Part shown: one piece after another, positions 1-7,317 of the stretch
Position numbering within the stretch: position 1 is the stretch's first letter
How the letters are laid out: each line of letters begins with the position of its first letter
Assembly: GCA_002360455.1 (NCBI GenBank)
Contig: DEQQ01000077.1
Coordinates: 1-22,872 of the forward strand
Source of the DNA: Saprospiraceae bacterium UBA3362
Lineage (GTDB): Bacteria > Bacteroidota > Bacteroidia > Chitinophagales > Saprospiraceae
DNA: 22,872 nt
Reading direction: 5' to 3'
Translations under genes and position numbers: made by a program
Notes under the pieces: generated by a model
Databases searched by the model: none
The model's input: the letters and a program-made list of their open reading frames with translations, nothing else
Told to the model about the DNA's origin: nothing

Positions 1-11
1 AAGGAACTCGA

Positions 12-48
12 TGCTCTCTGAATTAATATTATAAAAGAATCGTGCCAA
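12..48 (+). repeat. Diverged direct repeat, copy 1
   Basis: This 37-base unit starts TGCTCTC and ends in TATAAAAGAATCGTGCCAA. It matches 321-355 with 18 of 19 identical bases over the right part and a 2-base gap in the middle. The family is not recognised. Confidence 0.55.
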
Positions 49-320
49 AAATGAACCATTGAAAAATATATTATAAAAAATTAGTATATAATATTTTGGA
101 AAAATAATAAAGACACAGGAACATTATCGTGCGTCGGAGAATGAATGATCTATAAATGAAAATGAAAAATTTCAAAACGAAAATGAGAACTCTATCCTGA
201 ATTAGTTCAAGCAATTGTAAATCTTGATTTGCAATAAACCTCAGGTTGCATCTCAAGGAATTCTTTTATACAGAAGATTTATTCTATGTCTAATATTTAA
301 TCTTCTTGCATTCCAATTCT

Positions 321-355
321 TGCTCTCAGTTTATTCTATAAAAGAATCATGCCAA
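321..355 (+). repeat. Diverged direct repeat, copy 2
   Basis: Second copy of the unit at 12-48, starting TGCTCTC and ending TATAAAAGAATCATGCCAA. An 11-base inverted match to the TATAAAAGAAT core lies at 260-270, between the two copies. Confidence 0.55.
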
Positions 356-627
356 TTTTATATATTATTAAAAAAAATAATATGAAAGTCGCCAATTCAA
401 GGTTTTGGCAAGCTATTGAACAGCAACTATAACTGACTATTTCCCTTGATCCCGAAAATAAAATAAGCTTAAATTTCCGCCTACATATCATTTACTTGGA
501 GTAGAAATGTTAGTAATGAGAAAGGGAAGAATCCTTTTTGAGCGTAGACTTCTATAGTAAAATGGCCTTGAAAGTAATATCTAAAAGGTGGCCTTGGAGT
601 GTAACAGTTTATCCAAAATTAGCTTGT

Positions 628-663
628 AAAAAAAACGGCGTTGAATATAAATATCCAACGCCG
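628..663 (-). terminator. Intrinsic terminator of the leftward lptD-glycosyltransferase operon
   Basis: CGGCGTTG (636-643) pairs perfectly with CAACGCCG (656-663), and a few more A-T pairs are possible inside. On the minus strand the hairpin is followed by eight Ts (628-635 as A on the plus strand). It lies about 170 bases after the glycosyltransferase stop, and no other leftward gene lies nearer. Confidence 0.8.
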
Positions 664-833
664 GAGAATGAATGAGAATGAAACCTAAATCTTTATAGAA
701 ATAATCTATCTTTCAATATGCTTTACAGCTCAAAGATGTAAATTCTATGCCAATTTTAAAACCGATCTATTGTAATTTTTTATATATTTAAAAAATATAT
801 TCATATATGCCATATAATCAGTTTGGTATAAAA

Positions 834-1931
834 TTAAAGGCTATTGTAAATTTCAATAATTTTTTGAACAGGATTTTGATCTTTCTTTATCATTTCCCAT
901 TGTTTTGCCTTGGAGTTTAAACTCTGTACAAGACTTGTATCTTGGAGTATAGTCATGATTGAATTTCGAAGCGCTTCCGGATTTTTGCAATCACAGTAAA
1001 GACCTGCGTCTCCTCCAGCTTCTCTAACACTCTCCATTTGATTTGCAATAAAGGGTGTTCCACATCGTACAGCTTCCAGGACGGGTAGACCAAAGCCTTC
1101 TTTGAGGCTGGGATAAAGCAGGGCGTAAGCATCTTTTACCATTTGAGCTAATACGGCTTGATCTATATAATTTATTATTTTGATTTGTTTTGTCAAGCCA
1201 AATGCGGCTATTTGCCTTTGGAATAAGGCAGCATGTCTTCCTAATCCAATACAATAAAGAGGAATTCGAAATTCCTCCGGAAGTAGTTTGTACACATCCA
1301 GCAGGACAGATAAGTTTTTTCGACTGTGCATGGAGCCTACACAAACAAAAAATTCTTTGGGTGGACAATCGATCCAAGCGCTTATATCAATCCTTTTTGA
1401 ACTTTGTTTTTGAGAGCTTACTATAGGATTCACCACACTACACTTTCTCTTATCTACATCATAATAGCGGATTAAATCTTGTAGAGTTTCATTAGAAATG
1501 CATAGGATGTGATCTGCATTCTTGACTGCGTATTGAGTTTTGAAATGAAAAATCTGCCGATCCCAAAGTCCGAAATCTTGAGGGAATTCTCTAAATATTA
1601 CATCATGAATGGTTACAATATGTTTATTTTGGTTGGATGTTGAACGATAACTCATTTCGTTACTCAGACCGTGGACAATACTTCCTTTCTCAACAAAAGA
1701 TTCTAATCTGAAAGTCCTGTTTATTCCTAGTAGATTATTATATCTATGGGTTTGGAGATTGTTTGTTTGTGGAGGATCTTGAATATATTTTTTATCAGAC
1801 TTTGGAATCAATAAATGAAAATCTCGCTCCGGATAACTTTTAACCAAGTGATGGACCAATTCTCTGGAGTAATTTCCAAGCCCGGAAGGGTTGTATGCAT
1901 ATCGTTTTGCATCAAAATAAATGGCTCGCAT
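834..1931 (-). CDS. GT4-family glycosyltransferase
   Basis: Predicted cytoplasmic or membrane-associated glycosyltransferase of the GT-B fold, family GT4, moving a sugar from a nucleotide-sugar donor to an envelope polysaccharide or glycan. The 365 residues are normal for the family. The N-terminal acceptor domain has a glycine-rich loop (GLGNYSREL, 17-25) and TIHD at 107-110. The C-terminal donor domain starts near FFVCVGSMHSRKNL (194-207), and the E-x7-E motif is E278 to E286 in KEGFGLPVLEA. The start codon overlaps the stop of lptD in the same strand (TAATG, shared base 1931), so the two are co-transcribed and probably translationally coupled. Donor and acceptor cannot be read from sequence; the link to lptD suggests LPS or another surface glycan (inference). 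Confidence 0.9.
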   Translation of the reverse strand: MRAIYFDAKRYAYNPSGLGNYSRELVHHLVKSYPERDFHLLIPKSDKKYIQDPPQTNNLQTHRYNNLLGINRTFRLESFVEKGSIVHGLSNEMSYRSTSNQNKHIVTIHDVIFREFPQDFGLWDRQIFHFKTQYAVKNADHILCISNETLQDLIRYYDVDKRKCSVVNPIVSSQKQSSKRIDISAWIDCPPKEFFVCVGSMHSRKNLSVLLDVYKLLPEEFRIPLYCIGLGRHAALFQRQIAAFGLTKQIKIINYIDQAVLAQMVKDAYALLYPSLKEGFGLPVLEAVRCGTPFIANQMESVREAGGDAGLYCDCKNPEALRNSIMTILQDTSLVQSLNSKAKQWEMIKKDQNPVQKIIEIYNSL

Positions 1932-4567
1932 TATCTTCCCAGATTGAATTTGTTTGAAGGAATTCTGATAAATTCTAATGAGCCGGGCTTAACTCCTATA
2001 AAAAATTGGTATGATCTAAATTCCGGTCTCCATAAAAACCTCATTGTCCAGCAATGCAAATCTCTTTCAAATCCAAACTCAGGATACGTAATAGATTTAT
2101 TGAGAAAATCGTAACCTATGTGTCCCAGCAAAATTCTCCACTTCGAAGTCAAATTCAAATTTCCAACAACAGACAGTGTATGTGCAGATAAATAAACGCT
2201 GTCTTTTCCTGTGGAAAGTCTGTTATGGTTAAAACTAAAAAAATGATTGACCACAAATTCATTAAACAAATTACTAAACTCCGGTAACTCATTTTGAGCC
2301 TGGTCTGTTCTTGTTTTTTTATTGAAAAATTCTCTGATCTGCCTTATGCTTGAAGAGCTCGAGATACTGACTCTCGCATTTTCTAAATAGGCTAAACGCT
2401 TTGTAGCTTTCCATGCATATTCTTTTGACAATTGCTCTTTGCCGTTGATCAAATTTCTATGGTATGGACTTAAGGTAAGACTGTAGTTGATGGTAGTAAT
2501 TCCTTTGAAAAATCGATTAGCTCCCGACCCATTGATGTTAGACAGTCCCATTGAATCTCTGAATACATCGTAGCTCGAAGAAAAACTCAGACCTTCTATA
2601 AGAGCTATTTTTTTGAAGACGGAATCTCTCTTGCTCCAATACTTTAGTTCAACTCTATTATTAAAACCTCCATTGATCACAAAGTTTTCTGTACCTGCAC
2701 CGGAAGTTCCAAACGGACTATCAGCAAAAACAAAATATTCTCTTTTTTGATTGTACTTCCTTCGTGAATCAGTATCTACAGAGTCATAATAATTGAAAAG
2801 CCCTCCATGATAGTCCGGTGCAAAATTAAGTGAAACCGTTGGAGATATTTCGTGGCGGATTCCTCTGAACCATCCTTTTTGTTTTTGAATCAAACCATAC
2901 AGCCTGGTATTGGCATTCAATGAGGCATTCATCGTTCTCAGTGCAAAAATTCCTTTTTTGTAGCTTGTATCTATCTTGCCATATTTTGGAATACCATTGA
3001 TAGTATCAGGCTTAGAAGTAAAACTTAGAGATTGAGATTTAAAAATCCATTCTTCTTTGTAATTAATGGATGGAGTAAGACCAATATATTTAAAAATCGA
3101 AAAACTTGCACTTGCTCCGGTATTGTGTTGTGCACCATATTTAAATTGATCAAACACTTGGTCGGTGAATAAAATAGAATCTTGAGTATGCAAAGAATTT
3201 CTAAAAATAGAATTGTAATTTACAGTAATTTTTTCATACCATAATTCTTTGGATGAACTTAATTTTCTTTTGAAAGGGGTGATCTGTCTCATGTTCACAT
3301 TCAATGTAGGAAATGAAATATCTACAGTGCCGTATCTTGTGTTTTGACTATGTTCAAATCCGGAGCTTATACTAAAGGGACTATTGGGAAACTGATATCC
3401 AAAATTAAAATTAGATCGCAATGTATTATTCAAAACATCTCCTGCGTTTCTGCTCACAGTTCTATTGTATCCATTGGTTTGAATCTGGATGCTACCTCCC
3501 AAAGTTCTATAGGGATGTGCACCTGCTCCTTGATTGTGTCGCCACAAAATATTGATTGGTCGGGTTTTGATTTTTCCAATAGTGTCTGTTCGCTCTCTGA
3601 TAAGATTTTGAAAATCGATTTCGAAATTTCCGTTATACTTATATTTTTTATTGTAGTTACTGCTTGCCTTGATTCCCCAACTCCCTTTGAAATAAATTGA
3701 ACTAATAAGTTTGAGATCCATCCGATCCGATATAGGGATGTAGTATCCAAAATCTCTAAAACCAAACCCATAAAACTCAGAATATTCAGGCTCTTTAGGG
3801 AAGATAATTCCTGCTCTGCGCTTTTTTGAAATCGGGAAAAAACCAAACGGCAGTGCTAATGGTGGGGCAGGAACACCGGCAATTGTGACGATGGATGGAC
3901 CAACAATAACAAGCTTATTGGGAATCAACTTTTGTTTTTTACTAAATATCCCAAAGTGGGGATGCGGGTCATTGCAAGTAGTGAAAATAGCAGATTGGTT
4001 ATAAATGATGTCATCTCCTTCTGCTTCCGGATTGTTTTTAGAAATAAATTTGGTGACTTCCCCATGGATAAAAATATCTCCTTCATTGGATACCACCTCC
4101 GTAATTACTCCCTTTCTTGTTTTAAAATTATACTGTATTTCCTGGGCATTAAACGATTGATCACCATCCTTAAAGACAGGAACCCCTATAACTTGATTTA
4201 AACTGTCTTTTAGCGGTACGGCCGTCGCGATATTTTTTTGCATATCAATCAAGATATAAGCGGCCTTGATGTCCATGGTCTTGTACTTAATATAAGCATT
4301 GCCATAGAGGTGGATCAACTTTAGCGTGTAATCCATTCTCACACTATCCTCTGCTCCATAATCTACCGGAGTATCTATGGAGTCTTCTGACATGACATAA
4401 AGTTGAGTTCCGCGAAGAACCAGGCTGTCATGAATCGGACTGAAACTCGTATCCGGCCTAAGACTGTCGCCAAGATGGACCAATACAGAATCCTGAGTTT
4501 GAGCTTGGGAGGCCACTCCTAAACAACTAAAAAAGTATATGATAAAAAAGTAAAATGTTTTATTCAC
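1931..4567 (-). CDS. lptD: LPS-assembly outer-membrane protein, LptD family (Bacteroidota type)
   Basis: Outer-membrane beta-barrel expected to insert lipopolysaccharide into the outer leaflet as the end point of the Lpt bridge. The 878-residue protein begins with a signal peptide (hydrophobic FYFFIIYFFSCLGVA, cut near residues 22-24). An OstA-like jellyroll follows at roughly 72-215 (HLYGNAYIKY, then GDIFIHGEVTKF). The family junction GVPAPPLALPFGFFPISKKRRAG is centred on 231-253, and TTCNDPHPHFGI lies at 196-207. The rest is barrel-like, rich in alternating aromatic and polar residues, ending FNLGR. It is the first gene of a leftward operon with the glycosyltransferase and diverges from the amidase. 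The assignment rests on motifs and architecture; LptE and the other Lpt genes are not in the window. Confidence 0.82.
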   Translation of the reverse strand: MNKTFYFFIIYFFSCLGVASQAQTQDSVLVHLGDSLRPDTSFSPIHDSLVLRGTQLYVMSEDSIDTPVDYGAEDSVRMDYTLKLIHLYGNAYIKYKTMDIKAAYILIDMQKNIATAVPLKDSLNQVIGVPVFKDGDQSFNAQEIQYNFKTRKGVITEVVSNEGDIFIHGEVTKFISKNNPEAEGDDIIYNQSAIFTTCNDPHPHFGIFSKKQKLIPNKLVIVGPSIVTIAGVPAPPLALPFGFFPISKKRRAGIIFPKEPEYSEFYGFGFRDFGYYIPISDRMDLKLISSIYFKGSWGIKASSNYNKKYKYNGNFEIDFQNLIRERTDTIGKIKTRPINILWRHNQGAGAHPYRTLGGSIQIQTNGYNRTVSRNAGDVLNNTLRSNFNFGYQFPNSPFSISSGFEHSQNTRYGTVDISFPTLNVNMRQITPFKRKLSSSKELWYEKITVNYNSIFRNSLHTQDSILFTDQVFDQFKYGAQHNTGASASFSIFKYIGLTPSINYKEEWIFKSQSLSFTSKPDTINGIPKYGKIDTSYKKGIFALRTMNASLNANTRLYGLIQKQKGWFRGIRHEISPTVSLNFAPDYHGGLFNYYDSVDTDSRRKYNQKREYFVFADSPFGTSGAGTENFVINGGFNNRVELKYWSKRDSVFKKIALIEGLSFSSSYDVFRDSMGLSNINGSGANRFFKGITTINYSLTLSPYHRNLINGKEQLSKEYAWKATKRLAYLENARVSISSSSSIRQIREFFNKKTRTDQAQNELPEFSNLFNEFVVNHFFSFNHNRLSTGKDSVYLSAHTLSVVGNLNLTSKWRILLGHIGYDFLNKSITYPEFGFERDLHCWTMRFLWRPEFRSYQFFIGVKPGSLEFIRIPSNKFNLGR

Positions 4568-4580
4568 TAAAAAATAATCA

Positions 4581-4596
4581 ATTTTATATATAAAAT
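4581..4596. repeat. 16-base perfect palindrome between divergent genes
   Basis: ATTTTATATATAAAAT is self-complementary and lies in the 70-base gap between lptD and the amidase gene. It could be an operator, but pure A/T palindromes are expected by chance in DNA this AT-rich. Confidence 0.25.
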
Positions 4597-4610
4597 TAAT
4601 TAATATGTTG

Positions 4611-4618
4611 TATGTTTG
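4611..4618 (+). promoter_or_regulatory. -7 element for the amidase gene
   Basis: TATGTTTG fits the Bacteroidota -7 consensus TAnnTTTG and ends 19 bases before the ATG at 4638. No convincing -33 TTG is found at the usual spacing, so the call rests on the -7 match and position. Confidence 0.5.
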
Positions 4619-4637
4619 TGCTGACTAAAAACTTCAC

Positions 4638-5843
4638 ATGAATAACTACGACGTTTTTCAAACGCAGTTCTTGCGTTTGACATTATTTATAATTACTGCA
4701 TTTTGCTACAATTCAGCACTTTCTGCACAATCTTCCGCAAAGTTAACCAATAATCGCGGCCCAATCATTATTCTGGATGCTGGTCATGGTGGAAAAGATC
4801 CGGGCGCAAGAGGAAAACAAGCTACAGAAAAGGAAATCTGTCTCAATATCGCCCTCAGAACCAAAGAACTTATTTTGTCCAAACTGCCTGAAGCTCAGAT
4901 TGTTTTAACTCGTGAAGAGGATCGTTTTGTTCCTTTGTACCTGAGAAGCAAGCTGTCCAATGACAATAAAGCCGACCTCTATGTTTCTATTCATTGCAAT
5001 TCTACTCCGGACCGAAACGAAGCCATTTGTGGGCCTGAAATCTATATTATGGGCTTACATAAATTGGATGAGCATCTGGAAGTTTCCCGAAGAGAGAATG
5101 CAACCATTTTTTTGGAAGAGGACAATGACCTCAATTACGCCGAATTTGACTACAATAGCCCTGAATCCTATATTATTTCGAGCCAGCTCCAGTCTCAGCG
5201 AAATGAAATGAGTTTTGAAGCGGCAAAAGCTATAGAGGAACAATTTATTCTTTTCCATCCTCAAAAAAATAGAGGAATCAAACAGGCGGGCTTTGTGGTA
5301 TTGCATCAGGTAAACTGCCCATCCATCCTTCTTGAGCTTGGATATTTGTCCAATCCTAAGGAAGAACAATTTCTTTCAGGAATCGACGGTCAGGAAAAAC
5401 TTTCTTTGATGATTGCGGAAGGTGTAAACAGCTATTTTAGGTCTATATCAAATTCAGTATTAAATCTTGTTAATGTCAATACAGAACTTTCTAAGTCGGC
5501 AGAATGGACCAATAAATCACCGGAATCATTAGATCAAAAAGAGATCAAAGTACAAACACTAGAAACCTCAGATTCTCCTCAAACAATGGATGGACTGTTA
5601 ATGGATAAGATAGAAAAACAATCCGTTTATAGAGTGCAAATTGCAGCATCCAAAAATAAAAGAATTGATACTCAAGCTTCTATTTGGAGAACGGTGGAGA
5701 ATCAATATGAGGTGATCCAAGAAAATGAACTGTATAAATATCTTGTCGGAAATTTTAAAACTAAAGAAGATGCCGAAAAACAAAAACAAAAGCTCAGGCA
5801 TCTAGGGTTTACAGACGCATTTGTAATAAGGATGAGCATGTAA
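4638..5843 (+). CDS. N-acetylmuramoyl-L-alanine amidase (Amidase_3) with SPOR domain
   Basis: Zinc amidase that cuts the bond between N-acetylmuramic acid and the stem peptide of peptidoglycan, working in the periplasm during cell separation or wall turnover. The 401-residue protein has a signal peptide (hydrophobic LRLTLFIITAFCYNSALSA, cut near residue 30). The Amidase_3 domain spans about 42-270, with expected zinc ligands and catalytic residues at H50 (LDAGHGG), E65 (TEKE), H119 (VSIHCNS) and E233 (LLELGYLSN). An insertion around 138-190 resembles that of Bacteroidota amidases. A SPOR domain occupies about 330-401 (YRVQIAAS ... YLVGNF) and should bind denuded glycan at the septum. It is divergent from lptD and 404 bases upstream of the MCE gene. 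Confidence 0.93.
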   Translation: MNNYDVFQTQFLRLTLFIITAFCYNSALSAQSSAKLTNNRGPIIILDAGHGGKDPGARGKQATEKEICLNIALRTKELILSKLPEAQIVLTREEDRFVPLYLRSKLSNDNKADLYVSIHCNSTPDRNEAICGPEIYIMGLHKLDEHLEVSRRENATIFLEEDNDLNYAEFDYNSPESYIISSQLQSQRNEMSFEAAKAIEEQFILFHPQKNRGIKQAGFVVLHQVNCPSILLELGYLSNPKEEQFLSGIDGQEKLSLMIAEGVNSYFRSISNSVLNLVNVNTELSKSAEWTNKSPESLDQKEIKVQTLETSDSPQTMDGLLMDKIEKQSVYRVQIAASKNKRIDTQASIWRTVENQYEVIQENELYKYLVGNFKTKEDAEKQKQKLRHLGFTDAFVIRMSM

Positions 5844-6247
5844 TTTTGATTTTAGCCCATTTTTTAGCGGGGCTATGTCATCATTTTGCTATACAATAAT
5901 CTAAGTTTTAGCTCGTTTTTGAATCATTGTAAGGGTTTGCAACAGCCTCAGCTAAGAATTTGTTTGAAGATCAGATGAGGATGTGAAAATTAAATTCTCC
6001 AAAACTTGCTCCTTTGGAGATTAGTTTGGAATTGCCGTGATTTTCATTAAATATGGTGAATGGATAGTTAATAAAGTTTTATTTTAAGCTGTCTGACCCT
6101 ACAATAATTAAAAGAGAATTAGCTTTGTTAATCGAAATTTACTGTATTGAATTGTTTAGGATTTAGGGGATATAGTAATTTGTGTTCTTAGTAGATTTTA
6201 TAAACCCAAAATCTTGAAGAAATCAATAATTAAATCAATAGATTCTG
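5844..6247. other. Non-coding stretch between amidase and MCE genes
   Basis: No gene is seen. A weak 6-bp inverted repeat (TAGCCC 5853-5858, GGGCTA 5870-5875) follows the amidase stop but lacks a T-run. TAGCTTTG at 6120-6127 fits the -7 consensus and could drive the MCE gene from about 115 bases upstream of its ATG. Nothing else stands out. Confidence 0.5.
6120..6127 (+). promoter_or_regulatory. Possible -7 element for the MCE gene
   Basis: TAGCTTTG is an exact TAnnTTTG match, but it lies 120 bases before the ATG and has no clear -33 partner. A nearer start site is not excluded. Confidence 0.3.
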
Positions 6248-7300
6248 ATGAAAAATGAGATTAAAATAGGCTTGCTGGGTTTGGTAACTTTAGCCTTACT
6301 TGTTTTTGGCTTTAAGTTTCTCAAGGGTAATAATATTTTGGATCATTCTAAAACCTATTACGTAACTTATAGCGATGTACAGATGTTAGAAGCGTCTGCA
6401 CCGGTAATTATCCATGGGATCAAAGTTGGTTCTGTGATCAAAATTAATTTAGATAAACAAAGACCGGACTTAGTCATAGTTACATTGGATGTAAAGCAGG
6501 ATTATCAACTTCCTACAGACACAAGAGCGGTGCTCAAATCAAATGGACTTATAGGAGGGAAATTAATAGAACTGGAATTTGATCAGCATTGTACTTCGGA
6601 TTGCCTCGAAAACAAAGCAACCATTCCGGGAACATACGAGTCTGTGCTGTCACAGATGTTGCCCAAAGACGAGTTGACCAATTATATTCAGACCGCCGGA
6701 AAAGAATTGAAATATGCTTTTGATTCCATTTCTAATCCACATTCAAATTCTCAGATGAGTTTGATGGTGCGCAATTTGTATAAAACATTAGACAATCTTG
6801 CTCAAACCACTCAACAACTGGACAGATTAATGGCAATCAATTCTCAGTCCATTTCAGGTACGATCAAAAATCTTGAGACCATAAGTAAAACTTTATCCTC
6901 TAACTCCGGAGCAATAAACAATACGTTGTCTCATTTAGAAAGTATTTCAAAAGACATTAAAAATTCTGAACCGGGTAAATTGGTGAATAATTTAAACCAA
7001 ACATTAACTGACACTAAAAAAACAATTGGCAATTTGGATCAAACCATACAACAGTCCGAAAAAACAATTTCGCAATTGAACAGTATTGTAAGCAAGGTTA
7101 ATCAAGGTCAAGGAACTTTGGGTAAATTATTTTCAGATAAAGAATTGTATGACAATCTCAATAAGACCAGTAAAAATTTGGAATTGTTACTACAAGATCT
7201 GCGCCTTAATCCTCAGCGTTATATTCATGTTTCGGTTTTCCGTGGTAAGGGGGACAAATATACGCTACCGGAAAATGATCCCGCCGTCCCAAAGAATTAA
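6248..7300 (+). CDS. mlaD: MCE/MlaD-family phospholipid-transport substrate-binding protein
   Basis: Periplasmic part of a lipid ABC transporter that moves phospholipids between the inner and outer membranes. The 350-residue protein has one N-terminal membrane anchor (about 7-24, IGLLGLVTLALLVFGFKF). The MCE domain follows at about 36-113, with the typical GIKVGSV and LKSNGLIGGKLIEL segments. A long helical, coiled-coil-prone tail covers about 135-320 and is rich in N, Q, S, L and K (NLETISKTL, NLNQTL, NLDQTIQQ). It ends with LNPQRYIHVSVF, common in Bacteroidota MCE proteins. The permease (MlaE) and ATPase (MlaF) partners are not next to it. The neighbouring amidase and lptD fit an envelope role. 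The symbol is by family; which lipid it carries is unknown. Confidence 0.85.
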   Translation: MKNEIKIGLLGLVTLALLVFGFKFLKGNNILDHSKTYYVTYSDVQMLEASAPVIIHGIKVGSVIKINLDKQRPDLVIVTLDVKQDYQLPTDTRAVLKSNGLIGGKLIELEFDQHCTSDCLENKATIPGTYESVLSQMLPKDELTNYIQTAGKELKYAFDSISNPHSNSQMSLMVRNLYKTLDNLAQTTQQLDRLMAINSQSISGTIKNLETISKTLSSNSGAINNTLSHLESISKDIKNSEPGKLVNNLNQTLTDTKKTIGNLDQTIQQSEKTISQLNSIVSKVNQGQGTLGKLFSDKELYDNLNKTSKNLELLLQDLRLNPQRYIHVSVFRGKGDKYTLPENDPAVPKN

Positions 7301-7317
7301 CTCTTTGTCATTGCTCT

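Larger units (their letters stand above)
1..833. other. Non-coding stretch with repeats and a terminator
   Basis: No convincing gene is seen in these 833 bases. The stretch is very AT-rich and holds a pair of diverged direct repeats (12-48 and 321-355), an inverted 11-base match to their core (260-270), a 14-base word CGGAGAATGAATGA at both 135-148 and 662-675, and a leftward intrinsic terminator at 628-663. A third partial likeness to the repeat end (TATGCCAATTTTA) lies near 746-758. The repeats suggest a decayed element, but none could be named. Confidence 0.6.

Noticed and set aside
71..256. 61-residue leftward open frame in the left non-coding stretch
   Set aside because: Composition is that of random AT-rich DNA, there is no recognisable domain, and it lies among repeats. 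No start or promoter signal supports it.
4581..4596. AT palindrome as a specific operator
   Set aside because: Listed only as a low-confidence repeat. Pure A/T palindromes are common by chance here and no known regulator site matches.
5853..5875. Inverted repeat after the amidase gene as a terminator
   Set aside because: The stem is only 6 bp, the loop is 11 bases and no T-run follows.
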